Positions 1-7,272 of a stretch of 19,504 nt of DNA are shown here, piece by piece. The position numbers and the translations under genes were made by a program. The number at the start of each line of letters is the position of its first letter. Position 1 is the first letter of the stretch. The stretch is from Bacillota bacterium (GTDB lineage: Bacteria > Bacillota > Clostridia > Oscillospirales > Acutalibacteraceae): NCBI GenBank assembly GCA_023401495.1, contig JAEXDU010000147.1:1-19504 (forward strand), in the 5' to 3' direction. The notes under the pieces were generated by a model. It made no database searches, was not told where the DNA came from, and saw only the letters and a program-made list of their open reading frames with translations.

Positions 1-45
1 CCGCCATCCCTTCCCGACGAAGAAAAAGCGTCTGCTCAACGATAA
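1..45 (+). CDS. C-terminal tail of an unidentified protein (partial)
   Basis: Reading from base 1 gives 14 codons, ending in the residues DEEKASAQR and a TAA stop at 43-45. A good intrinsic terminator follows 31 bases later. The hydrophilic, charged composition and the terminator placement fit the end of a real gene whose body lies left of the window. The family cannot be named from 14 residues. The stretch could also be non-coding, since an open run of 15 codons is common by chance. Confidence 0.45.
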   Translation, partial: PPSLPDEEKASAQR

Positions 46-76
46 ATACTATCGTAATAAATACTATTAATGAAAA

Positions 77-108
77 CGCCTCCGGCTGGTTCCGGAGGTG
101 TCTTTTTA
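77..108 (+). terminator. Intrinsic terminator after the left-edge gene
   Basis: The arms CCTCCGG (79-85) and CCGGAGG (92-98) form a GC-rich stem around a 6-nt loop, extended by two further pairs, and are followed by TCTTTTT. This is a standard rho-independent terminator on the + strand. The rest of the gap up to the phzF terminator (about 109-338) shows no convincing gene or RNA. Confidence 0.85.
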
Positions 109-338
109 TTCTGTTTTTCAGGGAAAAAGCGCCTTTCGTCCGAACAGAGGGGACAATCTGCTGTAAAGTAAATTCCTTGTCGCAGGAAGTGATTCCGGCA
201 GTTTTACTGGGTCAAACGGTAAAAACCAACAGGGAAAGCAAAACAGGAGCTTCCTTTATCCGTAAAGTGGAAATACTTACCAATTGGAAACGGCCTGTTT
301 TCCTGCCTTTTGCCTGTTTTGATTTTCTTATCTGTCAG

Positions 339-379
339 AGCAAAGAAAAAGGGGAATCCGCCATAGGCGGATTCCCCTT
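339..379 (-). terminator. Intrinsic terminator of the PhzF-family gene
   Basis: A perfect 14-bp inverted repeat (349-362 with 366-379) leaves a 3-nt loop. Read on the minus strand it is followed by TTTTTCTTTG. It starts two bases beyond the stop codon of the PhzF-like gene. Confidence 0.92.
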
Positions 380-381
380 AC

Positions 382-1287
382 TTATAATTCCAGTTCTGCA
401 CGGAATACGATCACGGCGCTTCCCGAAATCCGGATTTCCACCGGCTCCTTGTTTTGCAGGTCGACTTCTACCGTAATGATTCCGGCCCGGCCGATGGCCT
501 TGCCCTGCAGTACGGAAAAACGCAGCTGCCCGTCTGTCGGCTGCTGGAACCCGTAGTGGGCCAGGTACCCGCCCAGCGGCCCGTTTGCGTTGCCGGTAAC
601 GGGGTCCTCGCGCACGCCGCTGATGGGTGCAAACATTCTGCCGCAGTACAGGTAGTCGGCGTTTTGTGGCGCCGGTGCGAATACATAATAGCCGTTGCAG
701 CCGATTTTTTCGCTCAGGCGGCAGAGCGCGTCCCAATCCGGCTCCAGATTGTCGAGGACCTCCTCGTCCAAAATCGGAACCATGATTTTGCCGAACCCGG
801 TAGAAACCTCCTGAATCGGCCAGCCCTCGCGCAGCTGGTCGGGGGAGAGGCGAAGCGCGGCGCACAGCTCCTGCTTTTGCGCCTCATCAAACGGAAGCCC
901 CAGGCGGAAAAGCCCCTGTGTCATCGCAATACGGATGGAATCATTCTCGCGCACAATGTCAACGGGCAGGATTCCCGCGCCGATTTTCTGCATGATCCGC
1001 CCGGACGGCAGATTCTGTTCCAGCGCGCGCACATAGTGGGCCGCAACCGTGGCGTGGCCGCACATGGGAACCTCGCGTACCGGTGTGAAAAAGCGCACCT
1101 CTACGTCGTACTCCGGGGAGTCGGAGGAAAAAACAAAGGCCGTTTCCGAATTGTTCAGTTCCCTTGCGATCTCCTGCATTTGAAATTCCGTCAGACCATC
1201 CGCGTCCAGCACAACACCGGCGGGATTCCCCCGAAACCGCTGTTCGGTGAAGGCATCAACCTGATACAAATGGTATTTTTTTGACAT
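382..1287 (-). CDS. PhzF family isomerase/epimerase-like protein
   Basis: This 301-residue protein is the usual length for the PhzF family, which has two DAP-epimerase-like halves. It shows the family signatures: an N-terminal VDAFTEQRFRGNPAGVV segment (residues 10-26), NNSETAFVF with the presumed catalytic glutamate at about residue 48, CGHAT in the first half and DPVTGNANG in the second. PhzF of phenazine synthesis isomerises trans-2,3-dihydro-3-hydroxyanthranilate. Most clostridial homologues sit outside phenazine clusters and have no known substrate, and no phenazine genes are seen here, so the substrate stays open. The ATG at 1287 is supported by AGGAGGG (1294-1300) six bases upstream. 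It appears monocistronic, with its own terminator immediately downstream and an intergenic hairpin at 1357-1410 upstream. Confidence 0.93.
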   Translation of the reverse strand: MSKKYHLYQVDAFTEQRFRGNPAGVVLDADGLTEFQMQEIARELNNSETAFVFSSDSPEYDVEVRFFTPVREVPMCGHATVAAHYVRALEQNLPSGRIMQKIGAGILPVDIVRENDSIRIAMTQGLFRLGLPFDEAQKQELCAALRLSPDQLREGWPIQEVSTGFGKIMVPILDEEVLDNLEPDWDALCRLSEKIGCNGYYVFAPAPQNADYLYCGRMFAPISGVREDPVTGNANGPLGGYLAHYGFQQPTDGQLRFSVLQGKAIGRAGIITVEVDLQNKEPVEIRISGSAVIVFRAELEL

Positions 1288-1356
1288 GTTTTTCCCTCCT
1301 GTAATAAATTCCGTCTCTTTTTTGAAAGTTTATGCCGAAATTCAGCGAACCGTACC

Positions 1357-1410
1357 AGAGTCACTCCGGCGCGGAAAGCGTAAAAACACCTGCTTTGGGA
1401 GTGTGACTCT
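1357..1410 (-). other. Imperfect long hairpin upstream of the PhzF-like gene
   Basis: The arms AGAGTCAC (1357-1364) and GTGACTCT (1403-1410) are perfect complements. The stem continues as TCC/GGA after a 2-nt bulge, then AAAGC/GCTTT further in. No U tract follows on either strand, so it is not an ordinary terminator. It would lie in the phzF leader if transcription starts further upstream. The function is unknown. Confidence 0.4.
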
Positions 1411-1541
1411 GCCTGCTTTCGGTCGAAATCGTTCGAAGAAAACATATGCAGCGGAAAAAAATAAGGTAAAAGGATGAGAAGCTGCTGATTTTGATAAAAA
1501 TACAATACAATATGTATATTATGTCAGGAATTATCCGATCA

Positions 1542-1705
1542 GTAACATAGATTGTCCGGTTTTGCAGAGCCGGGGCGAAAAACAAAGAAACCCGCAGGCT
1601 ATATCGGAAAAGGCTCAGAGCACACGGGTTTCTCCGCCATCCGGCAGTGTCTGTTTTTGTATTAGTAGGTCTGTAAAATTCTTAGAAAGGCATTATCTAT
1701 GTTAC
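1542..1705. repeat. Region bounded by an 11-bp perfect inverted repeat
   Basis: GTAACATAGAT at 1542-1552 is the exact reverse complement of ATCTATGTTAC at 1695-1705. The pair brackets the tauE terminator hairpin in an AT-rich gap with no credible gene (1288-1765). No target-site duplication is visible outside the arms. It may be a decayed small mobile element, or a chance pairing in AT-rich DNA. Confidence 0.3.
1576..1632 (-). terminator. Probable intrinsic terminator of the TauE/SafE-like gene
   Basis: On the minus strand GAAACCCG (1632-1625) pairs perfectly with CGGGTTTC (1594-1587), and TTTGTTTTT follows. The loop is long, about 30 nt, and weakly structured, which makes this a less typical terminator. 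It lies about 135 bases past the tauE stop, and no better candidate is nearer. Confidence 0.6.
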
Positions 1706-1765
1706 GTTCTGTATATTTTAAAGAAAATTATCCTATTTGGATACAATTGATCTTACTTTGGCGAA

Positions 1766-2545
1766 TTATGCGGGCAGAACGATGTCATATGCCACTTTGC
1801 AGAACAGAAGGACCAGAGAAACGATCAGCATGGGTCGAATGACCTTTGTGTTATAGCGCAATGCCAATCCGGAGCCGATGTAATTGCCCAGAATACCGAA
1901 CAGCGCGCCCGGCAACCCCAGAACAAATATGACCTTACCGGCCAGCGCAAAGGTGAGCAGCGAAGAAATGTTGGACATCAGATTGACCACCTTCGCATTT
2001 CCGGAGGCCGTGGTGGAATCAAAGCGGGTCAGTCCGGTGAACAGGAAGATCAGGAACGTACCGGTGCCGGGGCCGAAAAACCCGTCGTAGGTACCGATGA
2101 CAAAGCCGATGCCCATGGACAGCGCCGTCAGCAGTGAGGGATTGAGCAGGGTGTGTTCATCTGTTTCACCGTGGTTTTTTTTCTTCTTTTTCAATGTAAT
2201 AAAGGCGATGACAGGCAGAACGCCAAGCAGCAGGTAGCGCAGATATTCTTCGTTCAGCACCATGTTCAGCCGCGCCCCAAGCACCGCGCCGAACAGTGCC
2301 ATCACGCCCGCGATTCCTGCCGTGCGCAGGTGGATTTTTCCGCCCCGCAGGTAACGGATAGTTGCCATGAATGTACCGGCGGTGGAAGAAAGCTTGTTTG
2401 TTCCCATCGCAAGGTGAGGGGGCAGGCCGATGGCCAGATATGCAGGGAGTGTGATCAGCCCGCCGCCGCCGGAGATGGAATCAATAAATCCCCCCAGAAA
2501 CGTGCAGGTACACACAACGATAATTTGCAGCAGTAAGTCGTCCAT
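1766..2545 (-). CDS. TauE/SafE (DUF81) family membrane permease
   Basis: This 259-residue integral membrane protein belongs to the TauE/SafE sulfite exporter family. The family mark is the first helix and loop reading GGFIDSISGGGGL (residues 18-30), followed by LAMGTNKLSSTAGT (45-58). Several hydrophobic spans cover the whole length, with a lysine-rich cytoplasmic loop (KKKKKN) near the middle, as expected for two four-helix halves. Known members export sulfite, sulfoacetate or other small anions, and the substrate here is not predictable. I chose the ATG at 2545 because AAAGGAG (2554-2560) sits eight bases upstream. A longer reading to 2587 has no ribosome site. Expression probably comes from an extended -10 box at 2597-2605, the last box of a tandem repeat array. 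Confidence 0.9.
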   Translation of the reverse strand: MDDLLLQIIVVCTCTFLGGFIDSISGGGGLITLPAYLAIGLPPHLAMGTNKLSSTAGTFMATIRYLRGGKIHLRTAGIAGVMALFGAVLGARLNMVLNEEYLRYLLLGVLPVIAFITLKKKKKNHGETDEHTLLNPSLLTALSMGIGFVIGTYDGFFGPGTGTFLIFLFTGLTRFDSTTASGNAKVVNLMSNISSLLTFALAGKVIFVLGLPGALFGILGNYIGSGLALRYNTKVIRPMLIVSLVLLFCKVAYDIVLPA

Positions 2546-2596
2546 GTCATTCGCTCCTTTAGGCTGTTCCGCATGACCCTTGGCCATTTGATTCAG

Positions 2597-2605
2597 ATTA
2601 TATCA
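2597..2605 (-). promoter_or_regulatory. Extended -10 promoter of the TauE-like gene
   Basis: The minus strand reads TGATATAAT, an extended -10 element, 52 bases before the chosen ATG. No good -35 lies at 16-18 bases, as is common for extended -10 promoters. The same box recurs in the repeat units upstream and near 16.6-16.9 kb. Confidence 0.6.
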
Positions 2606-2809
2606 TAAATATCGATGCAGGCCCCAAAAACTGCCTGAAATATTCAATGTGAAAGCTTCGCTCCGGTTCGCGGTGTGAGGTGATTATATCATCCAATCAG
2701 AAACAGGCGTTTAGCAGTTTCGTCTGCTTTTGAAACCACTGAGCTGATGATTCGATGTTCTCTCAGTCGCCCGAAGCTCTGCTTCGGCTTGCGACGTGAG
2801 GTTATTATA
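2597..2809 (-). repeat. Tandem array A of a dispersed promoter-like repeat (two units)
   Basis: On the minus strand, unit 1 (2809-2689) opens with TATAATAACCTCACGTCGC. It continues through a perfect 7-bp hairpin (CCGAAGC/GCTTCGG at 2771-2787), GGGCGACTGAGAGA and ATCATCAGCT. Unit 2 (2688-2603) opens with TATAATCACCTCACACCGC, is shorter and diverges after GAAGCTTTC. The array ends in TTTATGATATAAT, the apparent tauE promoter. The + strand core GTGAGGTNATTATA starts at 2675 and 2796. Related units occur at 16633-16873. The rest of the 2546-3024 gap holds the terminator of the FtsA-like gene and a doubtful micro-ORF. Confidence 0.8.
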
Positions 2810-2980
2810 GCGGAATTCGCCGGGGACTACAATAGAAAATTGCTTTTGATGAAATATAAAAAATCATAAGAGATCATAGAGAAAAATGATAGGTGTACCG
2901 CAGTGCGAACAATAAGCGCTTCTTTTAAAGGTATGTGGCACTCCTGAGCTTGGTGAATGGGAGAATAGAAAGAATCGGCG

Positions 2981-3014
2981 CAAAAATTCCCGCCGCAGCA
3001 ACATGCGGCGGGAA
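2981..3014 (-). terminator. Intrinsic terminator of the FtsA-like gene
   Basis: A perfect 11-bp stem (TTCCCGCCGCA with TGCGGCGGGAA, 2987-2997 and 3004-3014) with a 6-nt loop is followed on the minus strand by TTTTTG. It lies ten bases past the stop codon of the FtsA-like gene. Confidence 0.93.
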
Positions 3015-3024
3015 AGCAGCGTAT

Positions 3025-5313
3025 TCAGGAATTCCTGATCTGGCCGTCCCAGTAAATTTCTACCTCGTCCCCGTCTTTGAGCGGCTCCAGGTAACCGGCT
3101 TCGTGCCCATTGACGCGCAGAACGATCGATCCCTGCGGCGTGGTGAGGTCAACATCCACCAGATTCAGTGTGTCAATCAGGCAATAGGGGGAGCGGTCGG
3201 CTTTCCCGTCCAGCCGAACGGCACGCCCATTCAGGATCACGAGGACGGGCGGTGTAGTCGGCTGCGGCGGGGCTGGGGTCTCTTCCGCAGCCTGTTCGGC
3301 GGAATGGGTCCGCTGCGGTTCTGGCAACAGCCCAACGGCACTCGGTACCTGTGGTTCCGGCGCCTTTTTCTCTGCAAGACTCATGGCCTCCTGTGTGAGC
3401 AGTTCCTCCAGATTCGGCTGCATTGCGGTCGCCTGCGACTTCATCGGCTTGGCAGGAGCAAAAACGGCCTGCGGCTCTTTGGGCAGAGACTTCGTTTCTT
3501 CCGGTAAGGGTGTTTCGGATTTCTCCCACTTTACAGGTTCTATCCAGTCGCCGGGGCGCAGCAGCGTGTGCGGGGGAACCGCATCGCCGTTGACCAGAAA
3601 AGGCGTTCCCTCCGGCACACCGGCAAAGGATAACAGCTGCTCCAGCGTGCTGACAGGCCGCGTGCGTACGCGGTCACGGGCGTGAATGGCCTGCTCCGGC
3701 GTGCCGGGCTGGCCGTTGACCATGGCGCGCAGACCGAGGGCGATCTCTTCACGGCCGAGAAAAATCGTTCCGGGGGAGTTCAGATCGATCACCTCGCCCA
3801 GCGTAAGCGCGGCATCCCTGCCGTTCTGCGCCGGTTCAAACAGGATGGAGTCACCCGCCCGCACCGTATCGGAGAGGGACGCGTCCTGCCCATTGAGTTG
3901 TATTTTGGCCAGAGTGGGGTGTTCACCGTAAATCACTTTGTTTTCCCCGTCAAGCTCAAATACCAGGCTTTTACCGGAGCGTCCCATCATCTGGTCGTGC
4001 CGCCAGCCGTTCATGAGAAGTACATCCAGCACTGAAAGGCTGTTGCTGCGGAACAGTTTGGCTCTCGCACCGTTGAGCAGGATCGTAAAGCTGTCGCTGA
4101 TCAGATTCAGCGCGGAGGAAACAGCGATCCCCAGTGGCGTTGCAAACTCGGGGGTCGTCAGCGACGGGTCGGCCTTGGTCAGGTAAGTGGAAAAATTCCG
4201 ACCGCCCAGCGCGACGCGGGCAGGGGGAAGCTCCAAAAGCTCCGCCACGCAGGCGCACAGCCCCGGCAGCTTACTGCCGCCGCCCACCAGAAACACGGCG
4301 CTCGGCGCTTCGCCGTTCGCTTTCAGAATTTGCTGACTGATTTCTTCCGCCAAACGCCGCAGTACGGGGGCGACCTTTTCTTTCAGCTCTGCCATCGAAA
4401 CCTGCTGATCCAGCCCCAGAATATCCTGAAATGAAACGTCTTCCTCCTGCCCCAACTTCATCTTGATCTTCTCCGCAGTGGGGAAATCCACCAGGTATTC
4501 GCGCATCAGCGCCTCGGTAATCTCGTCGCCCGCGATGGTAGCCATTGTGTAGCCCACCACGCCGCCGTCTTTTGACACGGCAATATCCGAGGTTCCCGCA
4601 CCGATGTCGACCAAAGCGAGGTTTAAAAGGCGAAGGCTCTGTGGAATCGCCGCGTTCATGGCGGCGATCGGCTCCAGAGTGAGGCTCGCAACCTCAAGGC
4701 CGCACTTCTGCATGGCGGAGTATAGGCTGTCCACCACCTCGCGCGGCAGGAATGTCGCGATCACGTCCGCCGCAAGCTGCTGGCCGCGGTGGTCGAGCAG
4801 GCTTGCCAGAGGGTAGTTGTCCAGCAGGTAGCGCGACACGGAATACCCCACCAGATAAAACACGGAGCGGCTATCCTCTTCCAAAGAGGGTGAAAATTCC
4901 TGCTCCGCCTGCTGCACCGCCCCAGCCTCGAGCCGGCACAGAATCTCGGGAGTGATCACCTGCGGGCTTTGCAGATCCAGCTCAAAATGCACCTCGCAGG
5001 TGCGCAGTGCGCGGCCGGCCGCCGCCACGCAGACCCGCTTTAACGGGTAGCCCACCCGCGCCTCAAGCCGGCTTTTGACCAGCCCTGCCACACGGCTCAC
5101 CTGCTCAATATCTTCGATCTGCCCGTCGATCATCGCGCGCTTTTCGTGCTCCGCGATTTCCACGGCGCACACCTCAAGCCGCTCGCCCCGGGGCAGACCC
5201 ACAATGCCGATGACGCTGCGGGTGCCGATATCCAGCGCAAACACATAGTTTTCCGGCGGGATTTTCTCTCCGGAATCCGTGGCCGGCAGACCTGCCTGGT
5301 TTTCTTCTTGCAT
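3025..5313 (-). CDS. FtsA/actin-like ATPase with C-terminal beta-grasp-like repeats
   Basis: This 762-residue protein is much longer than the roughly 400-450 residues of classical FtsA. Residues 20-405 look like an FtsA-type actin fold: phosphate-1 motif VFALDIGTRS (24-33), phosphate-2 LVDIGAGTSDIAV (234-246), and an adenosine-type FLVGGGSKLPGL motif (341-352). After it come several short segments of the type NG...GD with hydrophobic strands (near 411-430, 471-493, 532-550, 572-595, 692-700 and 731-756), suggesting beta-grasp or ThiS-like units. A Pro/Glu/Ala-rich linker spans about 598-688. I see no clear C-terminal amphipathic membrane helix. The ATG at 5313 has GGAGG (5322-5326) eight bases upstream; a TTG at 5346 is less likely. 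No ftsZ is adjacent, so a role in division or envelope assembly is only inferred. Confidence 0.85.
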   Translation of the reverse strand: MQEENQAGLPATDSGEKIPPENYVFALDIGTRSVIGIVGLPRGERLEVCAVEIAEHEKRAMIDGQIEDIEQVSRVAGLVKSRLEARVGYPLKRVCVAAAGRALRTCEVHFELDLQSPQVITPEILCRLEAGAVQQAEQEFSPSLEEDSRSVFYLVGYSVSRYLLDNYPLASLLDHRGQQLAADVIATFLPREVVDSLYSAMQKCGLEVASLTLEPIAAMNAAIPQSLRLLNLALVDIGAGTSDIAVSKDGGVVGYTMATIAGDEITEALMREYLVDFPTAEKIKMKLGQEEDVSFQDILGLDQQVSMAELKEKVAPVLRRLAEEISQQILKANGEAPSAVFLVGGGSKLPGLCACVAELLELPPARVALGGRNFSTYLTKADPSLTTPEFATPLGIAVSSALNLISDSFTILLNGARAKLFRSNSLSVLDVLLMNGWRHDQMMGRSGKSLVFELDGENKVIYGEHPTLAKIQLNGQDASLSDTVRAGDSILFEPAQNGRDAALTLGEVIDLNSPGTIFLGREEIALGLRAMVNGQPGTPEQAIHARDRVRTRPVSTLEQLLSFAGVPEGTPFLVNGDAVPPHTLLRPGDWIEPVKWEKSETPLPEETKSLPKEPQAVFAPAKPMKSQATAMQPNLEELLTQEAMSLAEKKAPEPQVPSAVGLLPEPQRTHSAEQAAEETPAPPQPTTPPVLVILNGRAVRLDGKADRSPYCLIDTLNLVDVDLTTPQGSIVLRVNGHEAGYLEPLKDGDEVEIYWDGQIRNS

Positions 5314-5369
5314 GAAAAAGACCTCCGCTTCTTCTGTGTTCGCCAAATTTAGACCAAATCATACCATAT

Positions 5370-5398
5370 ATATTACAATAAGAAAGGGAAAAATGCAA
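5370..5398 (-). promoter_or_regulatory. Promoter of the FtsA-like gene
   Basis: On the minus strand TTGCAT (5398-5393), a 17-base spacer and TAATAT (5375-5370) form a reasonable sigma-A promoter. It lies about 57 bases before the ATG. It is divergent from the trkA promoter about 60 bases away. Confidence 0.6.
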
Positions 5399-5456
5399 TT
5401 ATTCCGGGCCGGGAATGGCCCACCGAATCGGCAAAAAAACAAAACCACACAGATGC

Positions 5457-5485
5457 TGGACAGAATACGACAAAGATGATATGAT
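5457..5485 (+). promoter_or_regulatory. Promoter of the trk cluster
   Basis: TGGACA (5457-5462), a spacer of exactly 17 bases and TATGAT (5480-5485) make a good sigma-A promoter, strengthened by an extended -10 TG dinucleotide. It is 111 bases before the first TrkA start. The leader between them contains a GCCCC/GGGGC inverted repeat (5507-5511 and 5541-5545) of unknown role. I find no match to the c-di-AMP (ydaO) riboswitch often placed before K+ genes. Confidence 0.65.
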
Positions 5486-5596
5486 GGTGCTGTTATCAGG
5501 CGGAAAGCCCCGGGCGCGGCGCAGTTTTGCGTATTGCTTTGGGGCGGTTATTTGTTTTGGTTGATTGTTGATTCGAAAGAACCGGAGGGAAAGTCA

Positions 5597-6220
5597 TTGA
5601 ATATTTTGGTGGTGGGCTGCGGGCGTCTTGGCTCCGCACTGGCCGAACAGCTTGACAAGGAGGGCCACGACGTAGCCGTGGTGGACGGGCAGGAGGAAAA
5701 TTTGCTGCGTTTGTCCGAAACCTTCAGCGGCGTCAAGGTGACCGGCATGCCCATGGATCAGAGTGTGCTGCAGGCGGCGGGGGTCGAAAACTGCGATGCG
5801 GTTGCGGTCGTCACCCCGGACGATAATCTGAATATAACGGTCGCGCAGATCGTCAAGAATTTTTTTGGGGTAGGGAACGTGGTGGCCCGGATTTCAGATC
5901 CCCGGCGGGAAAGCGTATTCCACCGGTTCGGGCTTCGTACCGTCTGCCCGACGAACCTTGCGGCGGACGCCATGAACACGGTGCTCACCTCGCCCTGGGA
6001 GCCGGTGCAGATGACGTTTGAAACGGCTTCAGTCACCTTTCGCGTCAAAGAGGTGGACGAACAATATATTGGAAAGAGCATTTCTGCCGTTCCGATGGAA
6101 GACGGCTGGGTGCCGTTCGGCGTGATTCATTCCAACTTTGAATCCGAGCTGTACGACCACCGCAACGATATTATGCTGCGGGCGGGTGAAAAGCTGATGC
6201 AGGCGCATGTCAGCGATTAA
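5597..6220 (+). CDS. trkA: TrkA family potassium uptake regulator (RCK protein), first copy
   Basis: This 207-residue protein has the single RCK_N plus RCK_C layout of clostridial TrkA/KtrA proteins. The Rossmann start MNILVVGCGRLGSALAEQL carries the glycine-rich nucleotide loop at residues 7-12, followed by VVDG after the second strand and a VTPDDNLN segment. RCK_C spans roughly residues 135-205. Such proteins form rings on the inner face of TrkH/KtrB and gate K+ entry on binding nucleotides. I chose the TTG start at 5597 because GGAGGG (5584-5589) lies seven bases upstream and the protein then begins exactly as the family does. The frame is open back to 5534 but has no ribosome site there. 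A second trkA follows after a hairpin-bearing spacer. Confidence 0.93.
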   Translation: MNILVVGCGRLGSALAEQLDKEGHDVAVVDGQEENLLRLSETFSGVKVTGMPMDQSVLQAAGVENCDAVAVVTPDDNLNITVAQIVKNFFGVGNVVARISDPRRESVFHRFGLRTVCPTNLAADAMNTVLTSPWEPVQMTFETASVTFRVKEVDEQYIGKSISAVPMEDGWVPFGVIHSNFESELYDHRNDIMLRAGEKLMQAHVSD

Positions 6221-6252
6221 TACGGAATCAATGATTCAAAACGAAAAAAAGA

Positions 6253-6289
6253 GTTCTCTCTCCTATGCCAAGAATGAGGGAGAGAGAAC
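6253..6289. other. Intercistronic hairpin between the two trkA genes
   Basis: GTTCTCTCTCC (6253-6263) pairs perfectly with GGAGAGAGAAC (6279-6289) around a 15-nt loop. On the + strand only CTGTTTCC follows. On the minus strand TCTTTTTTT follows, so the strong terminator orientation faces away from the genes. It may stabilise or attenuate the trk mRNA, or block antisense transcription. Confidence 0.6.
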
Positions 6290-6339
6290 CTGTTTCCTGC
6301 ACAGATTGAATGGAAGATCGGTATAAAGGGAGAAATACA

Positions 6340-7005
6340 ATGAAGATAGTAATTATGGGGGGCGGCAAGCTCGGGTATAACGTGGCCCGCAATATGCTCG
6401 ACCGCAAATATCAGGTGCACCTGATTGAAAGGGAATACGCCAAGTGCGTCAAGATCGCGAACGATCTGGGCGTTGAGGTAACCTGCGGAGACGGCACTGA
6501 GCTCTCCATTCTGGAAAACGCCTCCACAAAGGACGCGGACGCCTTTATCGCGGTGACCGGCAGCGACCAGGATAACCTGGTGGCGGCCCAGCTCGCCAAA
6601 ATGGAGTTTGGGGCCAAAAAGGTGATCGTGCGCGCGAACAATCCCCGCAATCTGGAGGTTCTGCGCACCATGGGGCCGGATATTGCCGTGTCCAGCACAG
6701 AGATCATCACCAATATGATCGAGCAGGAGGTCGACCTGTCTGAAATGCATCTGCTGGCAACCCTGAACAAGGGCCGCGCGGGCATCTGCAGCATGGTGCT
6801 GCCGGCCGATACCTCTTTGCACGGTGTGCGTCTGATGGATGTTTCGCTGCCGGAAAACACGCTGATCGTTTCCGTCATGCGCGGCGGGCAGATGATCATC
6901 CCCAACGGCCGCTCGGTTCTCCACGCGGGCGATCAGGTGGTTGCAGTATGCGAAAATAAGAATCAGAAGAAACTGCTCCATATCCTCGGCGAACGGATTC
7001 ACTGA
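6340..7005 (+). CDS. trkA: TrkA family potassium uptake regulator (RCK protein), second copy
   Basis: This 221-residue RCK_N plus RCK_C protein begins MKIVIMGGGKLGYNVARNM, with the GGGKLG nucleotide loop at residues 7-12. It has an acidic residue after the second strand (LIEREY) and the GDGT and VTGSDQDNL segments typical of NAD(H)-binding TrkA. Only distant similarity to the first copy is visible, so the two are probably paralogues with separate ring roles rather than a recent duplication. The ATG at 6340 is preceded by GGGAG (6328-6332). An in-frame ATG at 6310 lacks a ribosome site. It most likely regulates the TrkH encoded 0.9 kb downstream, with queT in between. Confidence 0.93.
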   Translation: MKIVIMGGGKLGYNVARNMLDRKYQVHLIEREYAKCVKIANDLGVEVTCGDGTELSILENASTKDADAFIAVTGSDQDNLVAAQLAKMEFGAKKVIVRANNPRNLEVLRTMGPDIAVSSTEIITNMIEQEVDLSEMHLLATLNKGRAGICSMVLPADTSLHGVRLMDVSLPENTLIVSVMRGGQMIIPNGRSVLHAGDQVVAVCENKNQKKLLHILGERIH

Positions 7006-7186
7006 CAGAGCCGTACAGTTTCAGACGTTTAAAACATCGCGCAGCCGCAGAGTTCTTTCCTGATTTGTTTCCTTTATCGCGGTGTGCCCGCAGGGTGGCT
7101 TTACCGGCAGAGTTCAGTCACATACAAATCATGGACTCTTTGTCTTATACGATTTTTGGACATCCTGTTTTTAGGCGGGATTAAAG

Positions 7187-7272
7187 TCCTGTTATCTGAG
7201 GATAAAAACAGGAAAAGTGAATTGCATTTTCCAAAGAAAAGGAGTATTCTATATTCCATGCCCAAAGGGCAT
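7187..7272 (+). other. Structured leader of queT: consecutive hairpins upstream of the aptamer
   Basis: Four hairpins can be drawn in series: TCCTGTT/AACAGGA (7187-7213, with an inner ATC/GAT), GGAAAA/TTTTCC (7211-7232), GGAGTAT/ATATTCC with one G-U pair (7241-7257), and ATGCCC/GGGCAT with an AAA loop (7258-7272). The first two overlap by three bases and so compete. They abut the preQ1 aptamer. The remainder of the 7006-7186 gap shows no gene and no clear terminator or promoter. Confidence 0.5.

Noticed and set aside
41..67. Short direct repeat ATAAATACTAT near the left edge
   Set aside because: Two copies of 11 AT-rich bases just after the first stop codon are too short and low in complexity to call an element.
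177..476. A 99-codon + strand frame running into the phzF gene
   Set aside because: It crosses the phzF terminator hairpin and overlaps the 3' end of a clear gene on the other strand. There is no start signal.
5486..5596. A c-di-AMP (ydaO/yuaA) riboswitch before the trk cluster
   Set aside because: The association is common in Firmicutes, so I looked for it, but the conserved ydaO sequence blocks are not present. Only a GCCCC/GGGGC inverted repeat is seen.
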